Made by a program: the position numbers and the translations under genes | Part shown: positions 17,523-26,592 of the stretch, piece after piece | Position numbering within the stretch: the first letter of the stretch is position 1 | How the letters are laid out: every line of letters starts with the position of its first letter | The notes under the pieces: model-generated | Told to the model about the DNA's origin: nothing | Seen by the model: the letters and a program-made list of their open reading frames with translations, nothing else | Databases searched by the model: none | DNA from: an uncultured Bacteroides sp. | GTDB lineage: Bacteria; Bacteroidota; Bacteroidia; Bacteroidales; Bacteroidaceae | Length of the DNA stretch: 64,000 bases | Direction: 5' to 3' | NCBI GenBank assembly: GCA_947646015.1 | Contig: CANSEY010000002.1 | Location: 186,001-250,000 of the forward strand

Positions 17523-17596
17523 ATTGCGAAGGCAGACTGGATTTATTTTACCGTTTGTCTTCTTACTCTGTTTTATTTAACTAAGACGATTTAAGT

Positions 17597-19756
17597 ATGC
17601 GTATCGGATTTTTTTCGGGTATGCTGGGAGGGTTATGTTTAATCTCTACCTTGCATGCTCAAGAGCCCGATTCACTGAAAGCCGTGTCCTTATCTGAAGT
17701 GGTGGTGACGGAGAGTTATCAGCATCTGAAGAATAAGAACTCCACATGGCGTATGGAGGTGGTAGGGAAAGAGTTTCTGCGTGAACACTTCACGGGGAAC
17801 TTGATACAAACTCTTGGAACACTTCCGGGAGTACATTCCATGGATATCGGTTCGGGCTTTTCTAAACCTATGATTCGCGGAATGGGATTCAACCGGATTT
17901 CGGTTGTAGAAAATGGGATTAAACAGGAGGGACAACAATGGGGAGCCGATCATGGACTCGAGCTGGATGCATTTAATGCCGGTCAGGTAAGTATTCGCAA
18001 AGGTCCTGCTTCCTTATTGTATGGTAGTGATGCAATGGGAGGGGCTATTGAACTTGTTCCATTACCATTGCCTGCGGGTAACCGGTTATTCGGTGAAGCG
18101 AGCTTGTTGGGGAAATCCGTCAACGGTACATTGGGAGGTTCACTGATGCTTGGGGTCAAAAAAGATGCCTGGTATACCTGGGCAAGGTATTCGGAACAAC
18201 ACTTTGGGGATTATCGTATTCCGACGGATACTATTGTCTACCTCACCCAACGTATGCCTGTTTATCACCGAAGGCTTAAAAATACAGCCGGTTTTGAGAG
18301 AGATGTCAGTTGGGCTGCCGGATTTAGAAAAGAACGGTATGTCTCTTCTTATTGGGTGAGTAATGTTTTTCAGAAAACAGGGTTCTTTCCCGGTGCACAT
18401 GGCATTCCCGATGTGTCGCGTTTGCAGGATGACGGGGACAGCCGTAACATAGAACTTCCGTACAGCCAGGTGAATCACTTGAAAGTTTCTACCCGGCAGA
18501 GCCTTTTGTACGATAAATGGGCGCTGACGTGGGATATTGGCTTTCAGAAGAATCATCGCGAGGAGTGGAGCCGGTTTCATACTCATTATGATGCTCAGCC
18601 TGTACCGGACAAAGATCCGGATAAGGAACTGGCTTTTACGTTGAACACTTATAGTTCTGCTGTTAAGCTGAAGTTGTTTGCTTCTGCCGTATGGCAACAC
18701 ACGGCAGGATGGGATGTACAATATCAGAGGAATACGATTGCCGGTTATTCATTTCTTTTGCCTGCTTACCGGAGATTTACCACAGGGGCTTTCTGGATGA
18801 CCACTTATCGTACGGGGCCCACTCTGTCCTTCAGTGGAGGACTTCGCTATGATTACGGAAAGATAGATGCATCCGCTTATACCGACCCTTACTTGGTAAT
18901 ATATCTGCGGGAGCAGGGTTATGGTGATGAATTTATCCGGAAGTATGAATGGCGTAGTTACCCCGTTCGTCGCCATTTTGGCGATTATTCCGGTTCACTG
19001 GGGTTGGTATGGAGTCCTTCCGGAGGTCATCTTCTTCAGGTAAATGTCGGCCATAGCTTCCGGTTGCCGGGAGCCAATGAATTGGCATCGAACGGAGTTC
19101 ATCACGGCACTTTCCGGCATGAACAGGGAGATGCAGCGCTTGCTTCCGAACGCGGTTGGCAGTTTGATGTTTCATATACCTATGAAAATGGGCCGTTGTC
19201 GGTAAGTTTGTCACCATTTGTCAGCTGGTTCAGCAATTATATTTTTCTTCGGCCTACCGGAGAATGGTCGATACTGCCCCATGCCGGACAGATTTACCGG
19301 TACACCGGTGCGGAAGCCCTGTTTGCGGGCGGTGAGGCTGCAGTGGGCATTGACTTCCTCCGACACTTTAACTATCGTGTCAGTGGAGAATATGTCTATA
19401 CTTATAATTGCGATGAACATATTCCTCTAAGTTTCTCGCCTCCTGCTTCACTCCGCAATACACTGACGTGGCGATATAAAGAGTTCAGCATTTATGGTGA
19501 GGTACAGCATATTGCCGCACAACACCGGGTGGCACGAAATGAAGATCCCACTCCCGGAGCGCAGCTGTTGAATGCCGGAGTATCTGCCAACCTCCGGATA
19601 GGGGGTATATGGGCCGAGGTGACTTTATCAGCCCGGAATTTATCCGGTGCCAAATACTTTAATCATCTTAGTTTTTACCGGAAAGTAGAAATCCCCGAAC
19701 CGGGACGGAACTTTCAGATTTTAATTAAAGTACCATTTAAAAGTTTATTAAAATGA
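17597..19756 (+). CDS. TonB-dependent outer-membrane receptor, probably for a metal or metal complex
   Basis: A 719-residue outer-membrane transporter energised by TonB. Residues 1-21 are a signal peptide ending at LHAQ. A TonB-box-like segment (LSEVVVTE) follows at about 32-39. The plug domain spans roughly 50-160 (LIQTLGTLPGVHSMDIGSGFSKPMIRG, VSIRKGPASLLYGSDAMGG) and a beta-barrel follows. There is no SusC-type N-terminal carboxypeptidase-like domain, so it is of the siderophore/heme/zinc receptor type and not a glycan porin. The stop overlaps the next start in an ATGA. The substrate is inferred only from the His- and Cys-rich neighbours. Confidence 0.9.
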   Translation: MRIGFFSGMLGGLCLISTLHAQEPDSLKAVSLSEVVVTESYQHLKNKNSTWRMEVVGKEFLREHFTGNLIQTLGTLPGVHSMDIGSGFSKPMIRGMGFNRISVVENGIKQEGQQWGADHGLELDAFNAGQVSIRKGPASLLYGSDAMGGAIELVPLPLPAGNRLFGEASLLGKSVNGTLGGSLMLGVKKDAWYTWARYSEQHFGDYRIPTDTIVYLTQRMPVYHRRLKNTAGFERDVSWAAGFRKERYVSSYWVSNVFQKTGFFPGAHGIPDVSRLQDDGDSRNIELPYSQVNHLKVSTRQSLLYDKWALTWDIGFQKNHREEWSRFHTHYDAQPVPDKDPDKELAFTLNTYSSAVKLKLFASAVWQHTAGWDVQYQRNTIAGYSFLLPAYRRFTTGAFWMTTYRTGPTLSFSGGLRYDYGKIDASAYTDPYLVIYLREQGYGDEFIRKYEWRSYPVRRHFGDYSGSLGLVWSPSGGHLLQVNVGHSFRLPGANELASNGVHHGTFRHEQGDAALASERGWQFDVSYTYENGPLSVSLSPFVSWFSNYIFLRPTGEWSILPHAGQIYRYTGAEALFAGGEAAVGIDFLRHFNYRVSGEYVYTYNCDEHIPLSFSPPASLRNTLTWRYKEFSIYGEVQHIAAQHRVARNEDPTPGAQLLNAGVSANLRIGGIWAEVTLSARNLSGAKYFNHLSFYRKVEIPEPGRNFQILIKVPFKSLLK

Positions 19757-20256
19757 AAACAAAAAATTATTTGTCAATAATCAGTATCTTATTTTTTTCT
19801 TTTCTGTTCGTGTCATGCTCTAAAGAAGACGAAGGTGATACGATAAAACCCGTCATTGATCTGCTGGAACCTGAAGAAGGCGCTATATTAAGGATCGGAA
19901 GTTCTCATGGAGTACATTTTGAGATGAATCTTCACGATAATGAAGCGATTGCTTCCTATAAGATTAATATTCACAACAACTTTGACGGTCATTCGCATAC
20001 CAGGGCATCGGAAGCAGGAATAACCAAGCCTTTTACATTTGAAAGGACCTATACGGATAAGGCCGGACAGAAAGATGCATACGTACATAACCATGATATT
20101 AAAATACCGGCTGACGCCACTCCGGGAAACTATCACCTGATGGTTTACTGTTTAGATCAGTCGGGCAATGAAACTTATGTAGTACGTAATATTGTGTTAA
20201 GCGTGGAAGGAGGTGAAGAGGGAGAACATCACCATGATGAACATCACCATGATTAA
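19753..20256 (+). CDS. DUF4625-type lipoprotein with His-rich tail
   Basis: A 167-residue lipoprotein, translationally coupled to the receptor by a 4-bp overlap. The signal peptide ends in the lipobox LFVSC with Cys22. The body is one beta-sandwich-like domain (KPVIDLLEPEEGAILRIGSSHG to NETYVVRNIVLSVEG) of the DUF4625 type. It is rich in internal His (HNNFDGHSHTR, YVHNHDIKI) and ends in EHHHDEHHHD. The natural His tail and the inner His pairs suggest metal binding at the cell surface, supplying the coupled receptor. The metal is not determined; zinc is the first guess. Confidence 0.82.
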   Translation: MKTKNYLSIISILFFSFLFVSCSKEDEGDTIKPVIDLLEPEEGAILRIGSSHGVHFEMNLHDNEAIASYKINIHNNFDGHSHTRASEAGITKPFTFERTYTDKAGQKDAYVHNHDIKIPADATPGNYHLMVYCLDQSGNETYVVRNIVLSVEGGEEGEHHHDEHHHD

Positions 20257-20287
20257 ATAGAATACCTGAGCCTGAATATGAGTGGGG

Positions 20288-20333
20288 CCATACCGACGGA
20301 TGAGGAGTTAGAAAATCCCGTCCCCAGGTATGG
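20288..20333 (+). terminator. Hairpin at the end of the TonB receptor unit
   Basis: CCATACC (20288-20294) pairs with GGTATGG (20327-20333). Inside it GACGG (20295-20299) pairs with CCGTC (20318-20322), leaving a small bulge. A T-rich tract (TCTTCTTTTG) follows on the plus strand. It lies 32 bp after the lipoprotein stop codon. Confidence 0.6.
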
Positions 20334-20466
20334 TCTTCTTTTGTGTGTCGTTCTTTATTGCTTGATAATTAGCCTTCTCACCTCTCTTTTTTCATCCTCT
20401 TTTTCTGATAAACGACCTCTTTTACCCTTTTTTGATGGGACAAAATCTGTATTTTCTACCGATTTA

Positions 20467-20498
20467 TTGCGATTAATAAAAAAGAACAGTTAATTTTG
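20467..20498 (+). promoter_or_regulatory. Promoter of glsA-glsB
   Basis: TAATTTTG at 20491-20498 matches the -7 box exactly. A TTG at 20467-20469 sits 21 bp upstream, the correct spacing for the -33 element. The start codon follows 23 bp downstream. Confidence 0.75.
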
Positions 20499-20521
20499 CG
20501 CAATCATTTCATCTAAAAAGA

Positions 20522-21340
20522 ATGGCTGACGACTCTTTATTTTTAATAGATATTGATAAGATACTTCAGACGAAAGCTCCGAAGCACTACAAGTACATAC
20601 CAAAGTTTGTCGTCTCCTATCTGAAGAGAATTGTACATCAGGAAGAATTAAATGTTTTTCTGCGCGATTCGAAAGATAAAGTGGGAGTCGATTTTCTGGG
20701 GGCTTGTCTTGAGTTTCTGGATGCAAAGTTGGAGGTGAAAGGTCTGGAAAATATTCCGAAAGACGGTTTATATACGTTCGTGTCCAATCATCCGCTGGGA
20801 GGACAGGACGGTGTTTCTCTCGGATATATTTTGGGACGTCATTTCGATGGGAAGGTGAAGTATCTGGTGAATGATTTGCTGATGAACCTTCATGGCTTGG
20901 CACCGTTGTGCATTCCTATTAATAAAACAGGCAAACAGGCAAAAGATTTTCCTAAGATGGTAGAAGCCGGATTCAAGTCGGACGATCAACTGATAATGTT
21001 TCCCGCTGGACTTTGTTCCCGGCGGCAGAACGGAGTGATTCGCGATCTTGACTGGAAGAAAACATTTATCGTAAAAAGTGTTCAGTTTCAGCGCGATGTG
21101 ATTCCTGTCCATTTTGAAGGGCGTAACTCTGATTTCTTTTATAATTTGGCTAATTTATGCAAGGCACTGGGGATTAAGTTTAATATTGCTATGCTTTACC
21201 TGGCGGACGAGATGCTGAAAAATCGCCATAAAACATTCACCGTCACTTTCGGAAAACCCATTCCGTGGCAAACATTCGATAAGTCGAAAACTCCGGCAGA
21301 GTGGGCACAATATGTGAAAGATATCGTGTATAAACTGTAA
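20522..21340 (+). CDS. glsA: Glycine lipid O-acyltransferase GlsA (PlsC-like)
   Basis: Membrane-associated acyltransferase of the lysophospholipid acyltransferase superfamily, 272 residues. The catalytic region reads FVSNHPLGGQDG around residue 85-95. His and Asp are separated by five residues and not the textbook four. A second block, MFPAGLCSRR, is the acyl-acceptor motif region. In B. thetaiotaomicron the homologous pair makes glycine lipids: GlsB N-acylates glycine and GlsA adds the second acyl chain to the hydroxyl of the first. The adjacent GNAT gene 30 bp downstream gives the same pairing. General acyltransferase function is certain; the glycine-lipid role is by homology. Confidence 0.87.
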   Translation: MADDSLFLIDIDKILQTKAPKHYKYIPKFVVSYLKRIVHQEELNVFLRDSKDKVGVDFLGACLEFLDAKLEVKGLENIPKDGLYTFVSNHPLGGQDGVSLGYILGRHFDGKVKYLVNDLLMNLHGLAPLCIPINKTGKQAKDFPKMVEAGFKSDDQLIMFPAGLCSRRQNGVIRDLDWKKTFIVKSVQFQRDVIPVHFEGRNSDFFYNLANLCKALGIKFNIAMLYLADEMLKNRHKTFTVTFGKPIPWQTFDKSKTPAEWAQYVKDIVYKL

Positions 21341-21370
21341 CAGATTAAGGAACAACTACTAACAAAGTAT

Positions 21371-22384
21371 ATGGAAGAAGTTATTGAACCGGTAAGCAAG
21401 GAGCTGATTATAGCTGAGTTGACTGAAGACAAGCGGTTGCGTATGACCAATAAGAGTAATAATCAGATATACATTATTACTTATCAGGACTCTCCTAATA
21501 TTATGCGGGAGATCGGGCGTCTGCGTGAGATTGCCTTTCGGGCTGCAGGAGGCGGTACGGGGCTGTCAATGGATATCGATGAGTATGATACGATGGAGAA
21601 TCCGTATAAACAATTGATTGTATGGAATCCTGAGGCAGAAGAAATTTTAGGAGGTTATCGGTATATTCTGGGGACGGATGTGCGTTTTGACGAGCATGGT
21701 GCTCCGGTTCTTGCTACTTCGCACATGTTCAATTTTTCGGATAGATTTGTGAAGGAATTCCTGCCTACCACTATTGAACTCGGGCGTTCGTTCGTTACAT
21801 TGGAATATCAGTCAACCCGTGCCGGGAGCAAGGGGCTATTTGCTTTGGATAATCTGTGGGACGGATTGGGGGCATTGACGGTTGTGATGCCAAATGTAAA
21901 ATATTTCTTTGGTAAAGTAACGATGTATCCCAGTTACCACCGTCAGGGAAGAGACATGATCCTTTACTTCCTGAAGAAGCATTTTGGAGATAAAGACGGA
22001 CTTATCACTCCGATGAAACCGCTGGAAATGGAGACGGATGAGGCTGAACTGGCAAGGATTTTCTGCAAAGATTCATTTAAGGATGACTACCGGATACTTA
22101 ACGGTGAGATCCGTAAACTCGGTTTTAATATTCCACCGTTAGTGAATGCTTATATGAGTCTCAGTCCGACCATGCGTATGTTTGGTACGGCTATCAATTA
22201 CGGTTTTGGAGATGTAGAAGAGACCGGTATCCTGATTGCCGTTGACGAAATCCTTGAAGAGAAACGGATGCGTCATATCGAATCGTTCGTGAAAAACGAT
22301 CCGGAAGATTGCCAGATAACTTCCGGGGTGAATAAGGTTTTCACACCGAAAGTCGTTACACCGCAGGAAGACTGTTCCCGTTGA
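21371..22384 (+). CDS. glsB: Glycine N-acyltransferase GlsB (GNAT family)
   Basis: A 337-residue protein of the hemolysin-like GNAT acyltransferase group. Visible blocks are REIGRLREIAFRAAGGGTGLSMDIDEYD (about residues 45-75), LIVWNPEAEEILGGYRYILG (about 80-100) and ELGRSFVTLEYQSTRAGSKGLFALDNLWDGL (about 135-170), the acyl-carrier binding core. By homology it makes the mono-acylated glycine lipid that GlsA completes. Its last 29 bp overlap the 3' end of the convergent dgt gene, and no terminator is seen between them. Confidence 0.87.
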   Translation: MEEVIEPVSKELIIAELTEDKRLRMTNKSNNQIYIITYQDSPNIMREIGRLREIAFRAAGGGTGLSMDIDEYDTMENPYKQLIVWNPEAEEILGGYRYILGTDVRFDEHGAPVLATSHMFNFSDRFVKEFLPTTIELGRSFVTLEYQSTRAGSKGLFALDNLWDGLGALTVVMPNVKYFFGKVTMYPSYHRQGRDMILYFLKKHFGDKDGLITPMKPLEMETDEAELARIFCKDSFKDDYRILNGEIRKLGFNIPPLVNAYMSLSPTMRMFGTAINYGFGDVEETGILIAVDEILEEKRMRHIESFVKNDPEDCQITSGVNKVFTPKVVTPQEDCSR

Positions 22385-23684
22385 TTTTGCGATAAAGATC
22401 CAGGGCAAAGACATCGGTCATGCCCGAAATATAATCGAGCACCGCCTGTACTCTCTCGTAGAGTGCAGGCGCTTTTATATTATATTGTCCCGATACGCGG
22501 TTAATGAGCAGCTGTGAGTAAGCCTTCTCCGGCGAAGTGACGGCATCGATCATCAATTCAAGGAGTGTATTGATAACCCTGAACCCCGCCAGCTCAATGT
22601 CCAATACATCCCGTGAACGGTAAATCTTGCTGAAAGATACCTCCGAACAATGCTTGTATGCTTTTCCCGGACGTTCTGATATATGCTTGATCAGAGCCCC
22701 TTCAAAAGTTCCTGAAAGTATTTCGGTTTCGTTATTTAAAAATACCTGAGTGCACTCCTTTATCAACAACCCGATAACTGATGAGCGGAGGTAAGCGATC
22801 TGTTCGTTCGTGTCTTTGACAATATCGAACGTTTTTCGGATATGTGTCTGGCGTTCATCTGCGAAATAAGCTAACAACAGTTCTTTGGTTTCTTCTGTAG
22901 TGAGGATTTTCAATTTATGGGCATCCTCGATATCCATCATCTGGTAACAGATGTCATCGGCAGCTTCTACCAGATAGACCAACGGGTGGCGTGCGTATTT
23001 TAAAGGACGGTCGCTGAGCTGAATAAGACCTAGTTCCGTTGCGATACGGCGAAATCCCTCTTCTTCGGTGGTGAAGAATCCGAATTTGGACTTATTTCCT
23101 GCGAGGCTTGATGAAAAAGGGTATTTTACGATAGAGGCCAAGGTTGAATAAGTCAGGACAAATCCACCTTTCCGACGTCCTTCGAATTGGTGTGTCAACA
23201 ATCGGAATGCATTTGCGTTCCCCTCAAAATGTGTCAAATCATTCCATTCCATCGGTGAGAGCTTCTCTTGGAGCTGGGCTCCTTTTCCTTCTGAAAAGAA
23301 GGTAGAAATGGCCTTTTCACCGGAGTGACCGAAAGGAGGGTTACCCAGGTCGTGCGCCAGACAGGCGGCAGAGACGATGGAACCGATCTCGGGCAGGAAA
23401 GAGTCTTGCAGTTCGGGCTGTCGGGCGAGGATCGCTTTCGATACATCGTTGCCTAACGAACGTCCTACACAAGATACTTCAAGGCTATGTGTCAGTCGGT
23501 TGTGAACAAAAATACTGCCCGGAAGGGGAAAAACCTGGGTTTTGTTCTGAAGCCTTCTGAAAGGGGCGGAGAAGACAAGACGGTCATAGTCCCGCTGAAA
23601 CTCCGAACGGTTTTCCTGACGCTCTTCGTGAAACTCTTCCATGCCGAAACGCTTAGCTGAAATCAATCTTTTCCAGTCCATCAT
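22356..23684 (-). CDS. dgt: Deoxyguanosinetriphosphate triphosphohydrolase (dGTPase)
   Basis: Hydrolyses dGTP to deoxyguanosine and triphosphate, affecting dNTP pools. HD-domain features are intact: RLTHSLEVSCVGRSLG, the metal-binding AACLAHDLGNPPFGHSGE, and VEAADDICYQMMDIEDA. The C-terminal half completes a Dgt-type protein of about 442 residues. I use the ATG at 23684 (MMDWKRLISAKRFG). The in-frame ATG at 23711 is nearly at the expected transcription start of the upstream promoter box. The gene is convergent with glsB and divergent from dut, which makes dUTPase and dGTPase neighbours in nucleotide-pool control. Confidence 0.93.
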   Translation of the reverse strand: MMDWKRLISAKRFGMEEFHEERQENRSEFQRDYDRLVFSAPFRRLQNKTQVFPLPGSIFVHNRLTHSLEVSCVGRSLGNDVSKAILARQPELQDSFLPEIGSIVSAACLAHDLGNPPFGHSGEKAISTFFSEGKGAQLQEKLSPMEWNDLTHFEGNANAFRLLTHQFEGRRKGGFVLTYSTLASIVKYPFSSSLAGNKSKFGFFTTEEEGFRRIATELGLIQLSDRPLKYARHPLVYLVEAADDICYQMMDIEDAHKLKILTTEETKELLLAYFADERQTHIRKTFDIVKDTNEQIAYLRSSVIGLLIKECTQVFLNNETEILSGTFEGALIKHISERPGKAYKHCSEVSFSKIYRSRDVLDIELAGFRVINTLLELMIDAVTSPEKAYSQLLINRVSGQYNIKAPALYERVQAVLDYISGMTDVFALDLYRKINGNSLPAV

Positions 23685-23721
23685 GATCTTTACAATTTGG
23701 TATTTGCACATTATTTAACTG

Positions 23722-23729
23722 CAAAAGTA
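23722..23729 (-). promoter_or_regulatory. -7 box of dgt
   Basis: TACTTTTG on the minus strand is an exact TAnnTTTG match 37 bp before the chosen dgt start. The -33 element is unclear. Confidence 0.5.
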
Positions 23730-23785
23730 TGAATTTTAGGCTCAAATTGCGTATTTTCGCCCGTTAAATAGTAAACAGACTGAAT

Positions 23786-24220
23786 ATGAACATACAAGTA
23801 ATCAATAAATCGAAGCACCCGCTTCCCGCATACGCGACCGAACTTTCTGCAGGAATGGATATCCGCGCTAATATTTCCGAACCTATCTCTTTGGCTCCCA
23901 TGCAACGATGCCTGGTTCCTACAGGACTGCTCATAGCTCTGCCACAGGGATTTGAGGCGCAAATTCGTCCTCGGAGCGGACTGGCTTTGAAGAAAGGGAT
24001 TACTGTGCTGAATTCTCCCGGTACCATCGATGCAGATTACCGTGGTGAGATTTGCATCATCCTGGTAAATCTTTCGGCTGAGACGTTTGTCATAGAAGAT
24101 GGGGAGCGTATTGCACAGATGGTCATTGCGCGCCACGAACAAGCTGTATGGAAAGAAGTTGAGGTACTGGACGAAACGGAACGCGGCGCGGGTGGTTTCG
24201 GACATACCGGAAGAGGATAG
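23786..24220 (+). CDS. dut: Deoxyuridine 5'-triphosphate nucleotidohydrolase (dUTPase)
   Basis: Converts dUTP to dUMP and pyrophosphate, keeping uracil out of DNA and feeding thymidylate synthesis. All five motifs of the trimeric dUTPase family are visible in 144 residues: [43 protein letters not shown], and the glycine-rich C-terminal [12 protein letters not shown]. It heads a run of four plus-strand genes; the TPR gene follows after 30 bp. Confidence 0.97.
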   Translation: MNIQVINKSKHPLPAYATELSAGMDIRANISEPISLAPMQRCLVPTGLLIALPQGFEAQIRPRSGLALKKGITVLNSPGTIDADYRGEICIILVNLSAETFVIEDGERIAQMVIARHEQAVWKEVEVLDETERGAGGFGHTGRG

Positions 24221-24250
24221 ATGTTCGGTCGAATCAATAATTGTAGTAAA

Positions 24251-26008
24251 ATGAAAATAAATAAATTGCTTTTCGGAATGCTGCTGCTTCTGTTGGCTTC
24301 CTGCGGTTCATCCCGCAAGGTGGAGAAACAATCGGAGCAAGTTGCCGTTCAGGAAATAAATCTCACTCCGGAGCAGCAACGTAAATATGACTATTTCTTT
24401 CTTGAAGCATCGCGCCTGAAAGTGAAAAAGGAGTATACGGCTGCTTTCGACCTGTTGCAGCATTGCCTGGCCATCAATCCGACCGGTTCGGCAGCTCTAT
24501 ACGAGATTGCCCAGTATTATCTTTTCCTTAAACAAGTGCCGCAAGGACAAGAGGCATTGGAGAAAGCAGTCGCTTATGCCCCTGATAATTATTGGTATAG
24601 TCAGGCATTGGCCGGTCTGTACCAACAGCAGGATCAGAAAGAAAAAGCGATAGGAATACTCGAAAAGATGGCAACGCGTTTTCCCGCTAAACAAGATCCG
24701 TTGTTCAACCTGCTCGATTTATATAATCAGAAGGAAGACTATGGTAAAGTTATTTCTACCCTGAACCGTATAGAGGAAAAAACGGGAAAGAATGAGCAGA
24801 TCACCATGGAGAAGTTTCGTATCTATCTGCAAATGAAGGACGACAAAAAGGCTTTTGAAGAAATAGAGAGCCTGGTCAATGAGTATCCGATGGACTACCG
24901 CTATCAGGTGATTCTGGGAGATGTCTATATGCAGAATGGCAAGAAGCAGGAAGCTTATGATACTTATAAGAAAGTACTTGCCGCAGAACCGGACAATCCG
25001 ATGGCATTGTTTTCATTGGCTTCGTATTACGAGCAGACCGGACAGAAAGAACTGTTTGAACAACAAATGGATACTTTGCTACTGAACCGGAAAGTTCCTT
25101 CGGATACAAAGGTGAATGTGATGAGGCAGTTTATCGTCCAGAGCGAACAGGAGGGAAAAGACAGTACACAGGTTATCGGACTCTTTGACCGGATGATGCA
25201 GATGGATATGGATGATGTGCAAATTCCGATGCTTTATGCACAGTATCTGCTATCCAAAGGAATGGAGGCACAGTCTATTCCGGTATTGGAGCAAGTAGTA
25301 CAGATAGATCCTACCAATAAAGCAGCACGCATGACTTTATTAGGTTTCGCCATCCGGAAGAATGATTATGAGCAGGTGATTAAGATCTGTGAGCCGGGGA
25401 TTGAGGCAACTCCGGATGCTTTGGAGTTTTATTTTTATCTGGTTATTGCATATAATCAGGCCGAACATTGGGACGATGTACTGGAAGTCAGCCGGAAAGC
25501 ACTGGAACATGTCACTCCGGAGAGTGACAAGCAAATGGTCTCCGATTTCTATACAATTATAGGTGATGTATATCATACCAAGAAGTTGATGAAGGAGGCA
25601 TATGCAGCGTATGATTCAGCTTTGGTTTACAACCCGTCCAATATAGGTGCACTAAATAATTATGCTTATTATTTATCGGTAGAGCGCAGAGATCTCGATA
25701 AGGCAGAGGAGATGAGCTATAAAACCGTAAAAGCCGCACCGAACAATGCTACTTATCTGGATACTTATGCTTGGATTCTTTTTGAGAAGGGAAACTATGC
25801 TGAGGCCCGTATCTATATTGACGATGCCATCAAGAATACCAAACCGGAAGAAGAGAGCAGCGTGGTGTTTGAACATTGCGGGGATATCTATTTTATGACC
25901 GGTGACGTAGAAGGTGCTTTGAAATATTGGAAGAAAGCACTGGAACTGGGCACTGAATCGAAAACACTTAAACAGAAAATAGAAAAAAAGAAATACATTG
26001 CAGAATGA
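24251..26008 (+). CDS. TPR-repeat outer-membrane lipoprotein
   Basis: A 585-residue lipoprotein made mostly of tetratricopeptide repeats. The start MKINKLLFGM at 24251 gives a clean lipoprotein signal with lipobox LLASC. An upstream ATG at 24221 would add ten residues before the signal. Repeats recur about every 34 residues, for example AAFDLLQHCLAINPTGSAALYEIAQYY, EAYDTYKKVLAAEPDNPMALFSLASYY, AYAAYDSALVYNPSNIGALNNYAYYL and GALKYWKKALELGTESKTLK. The protein is likely a scaffold for envelope proteins. It overlaps the DUF4292 gene by 4 bp, so the two products probably act together. Confidence 0.9.
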   Translation: MKINKLLFGMLLLLLASCGSSRKVEKQSEQVAVQEINLTPEQQRKYDYFFLEASRLKVKKEYTAAFDLLQHCLAINPTGSAALYEIAQYYLFLKQVPQGQEALEKAVAYAPDNYWYSQALAGLYQQQDQKEKAIGILEKMATRFPAKQDPLFNLLDLYNQKEDYGKVISTLNRIEEKTGKNEQITMEKFRIYLQMKDDKKAFEEIESLVNEYPMDYRYQVILGDVYMQNGKKQEAYDTYKKVLAAEPDNPMALFSLASYYEQTGQKELFEQQMDTLLLNRKVPSDTKVNVMRQFIVQSEQEGKDSTQVIGLFDRMMQMDMDDVQIPMLYAQYLLSKGMEAQSIPVLEQVVQIDPTNKAARMTLLGFAIRKNDYEQVIKICEPGIEATPDALEFYFYLVIAYNQAEHWDDVLEVSRKALEHVTPESDKQMVSDFYTIIGDVYHTKKLMKEAYAAYDSALVYNPSNIGALNNYAYYLSVERRDLDKAEEMSYKTVKAAPNNATYLDTYAWILFEKGNYAEARIYIDDAIKNTKPEEESSVVFEHCGDIYFMTGDVEGALKYWKKALELGTESKTLKQKIEKKKYIAE

Positions 26009-26592
26009 AAGGAAGTAAGTTGAAACAAACTGTCATTAAACAGTCGTACCTGCTGCCTTTGCTACTTATGGTAGTTCTGCTTGCAGGTTGTAAAACATCA
26101 AAGGTGGGCAAGACTACACCGGTAGAACCGGCTTATCTGTCATCTAAACTGCAACTGACAGTGCCCAACAAAAACGGCAGTATGACCGTAAGTGGCAGCA
26201 TGAAGATGAAAAGCGGTGAACGGATACAGTTATCTGTCCTGATGCCGGTATTCCGCTCGGAAGTAATGCGTATGGAAGTTACCCCGGATGAGGTGTTACT
26301 GATTGACCGTATGAATAAACGTTATGTGCGGGCAACCCGTGATGAGCTAAAGGGAATACTGCCCGAGAATGCTGATTTTGACCGATTGGAGAAACTTTTG
26401 TTCAAAGCTTCACTTCCGGGTGAGAAAAAGGAGCTCACAGGACGTGAATTGGGAATTCCATCTCTGGAAAAGGCAAAGGTGAGACTATCTGATTTCTCGA
26501 CTGCCGAATTCGAATTAATACCTACTGAGGTATCGTCCAGATACACTCAAGTAGCATTGGAGGATCTGCTAAAAATGCTGATGAAACTATGA
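26005..26592 (+). CDS. DUF4292 lipoprotein, possibly LolB-like
   Basis: A 195-residue lipoprotein with lipobox LLAGC (Cys29). The body looks like a curved beta-sheet with short helices: SKLQLTVPNKNGSMTVSGSMKMKSGERIQLSVLMP, RMEVTPDEVLLIDRMNKRYVRAT, and TAEFELIPTEVSSRY. This order of strands resembles LolA/LolB lipoprotein carriers, which is my inference and not a sequence match. Overlapping stop/start codons couple it to both neighbours (TPR lipoprotein and EnvC-like protein), placing it in an envelope-assembly unit. Confidence 0.82.
   Translation: MKGSKLKQTVIKQSYLLPLLLMVVLLAGCKTSKVGKTTPVEPAYLSSKLQLTVPNKNGSMTVSGSMKMKSGERIQLSVLMPVFRSEVMRMEVTPDEVLLIDRMNKRYVRATRDELKGILPENADFDRLEKLLFKASLPGEKKELTGRELGIPSLEKAKVRLSDFSTAEFELIPTEVSSRYTQVALEDLLKMLMKL

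Noticed and set aside
20278-20493. 71-codon plus-strand frame after the DUF4625 gene
   Set aside because: It runs through a hairpin terminator and into the glsA promoter, and its sequence shows no family features.
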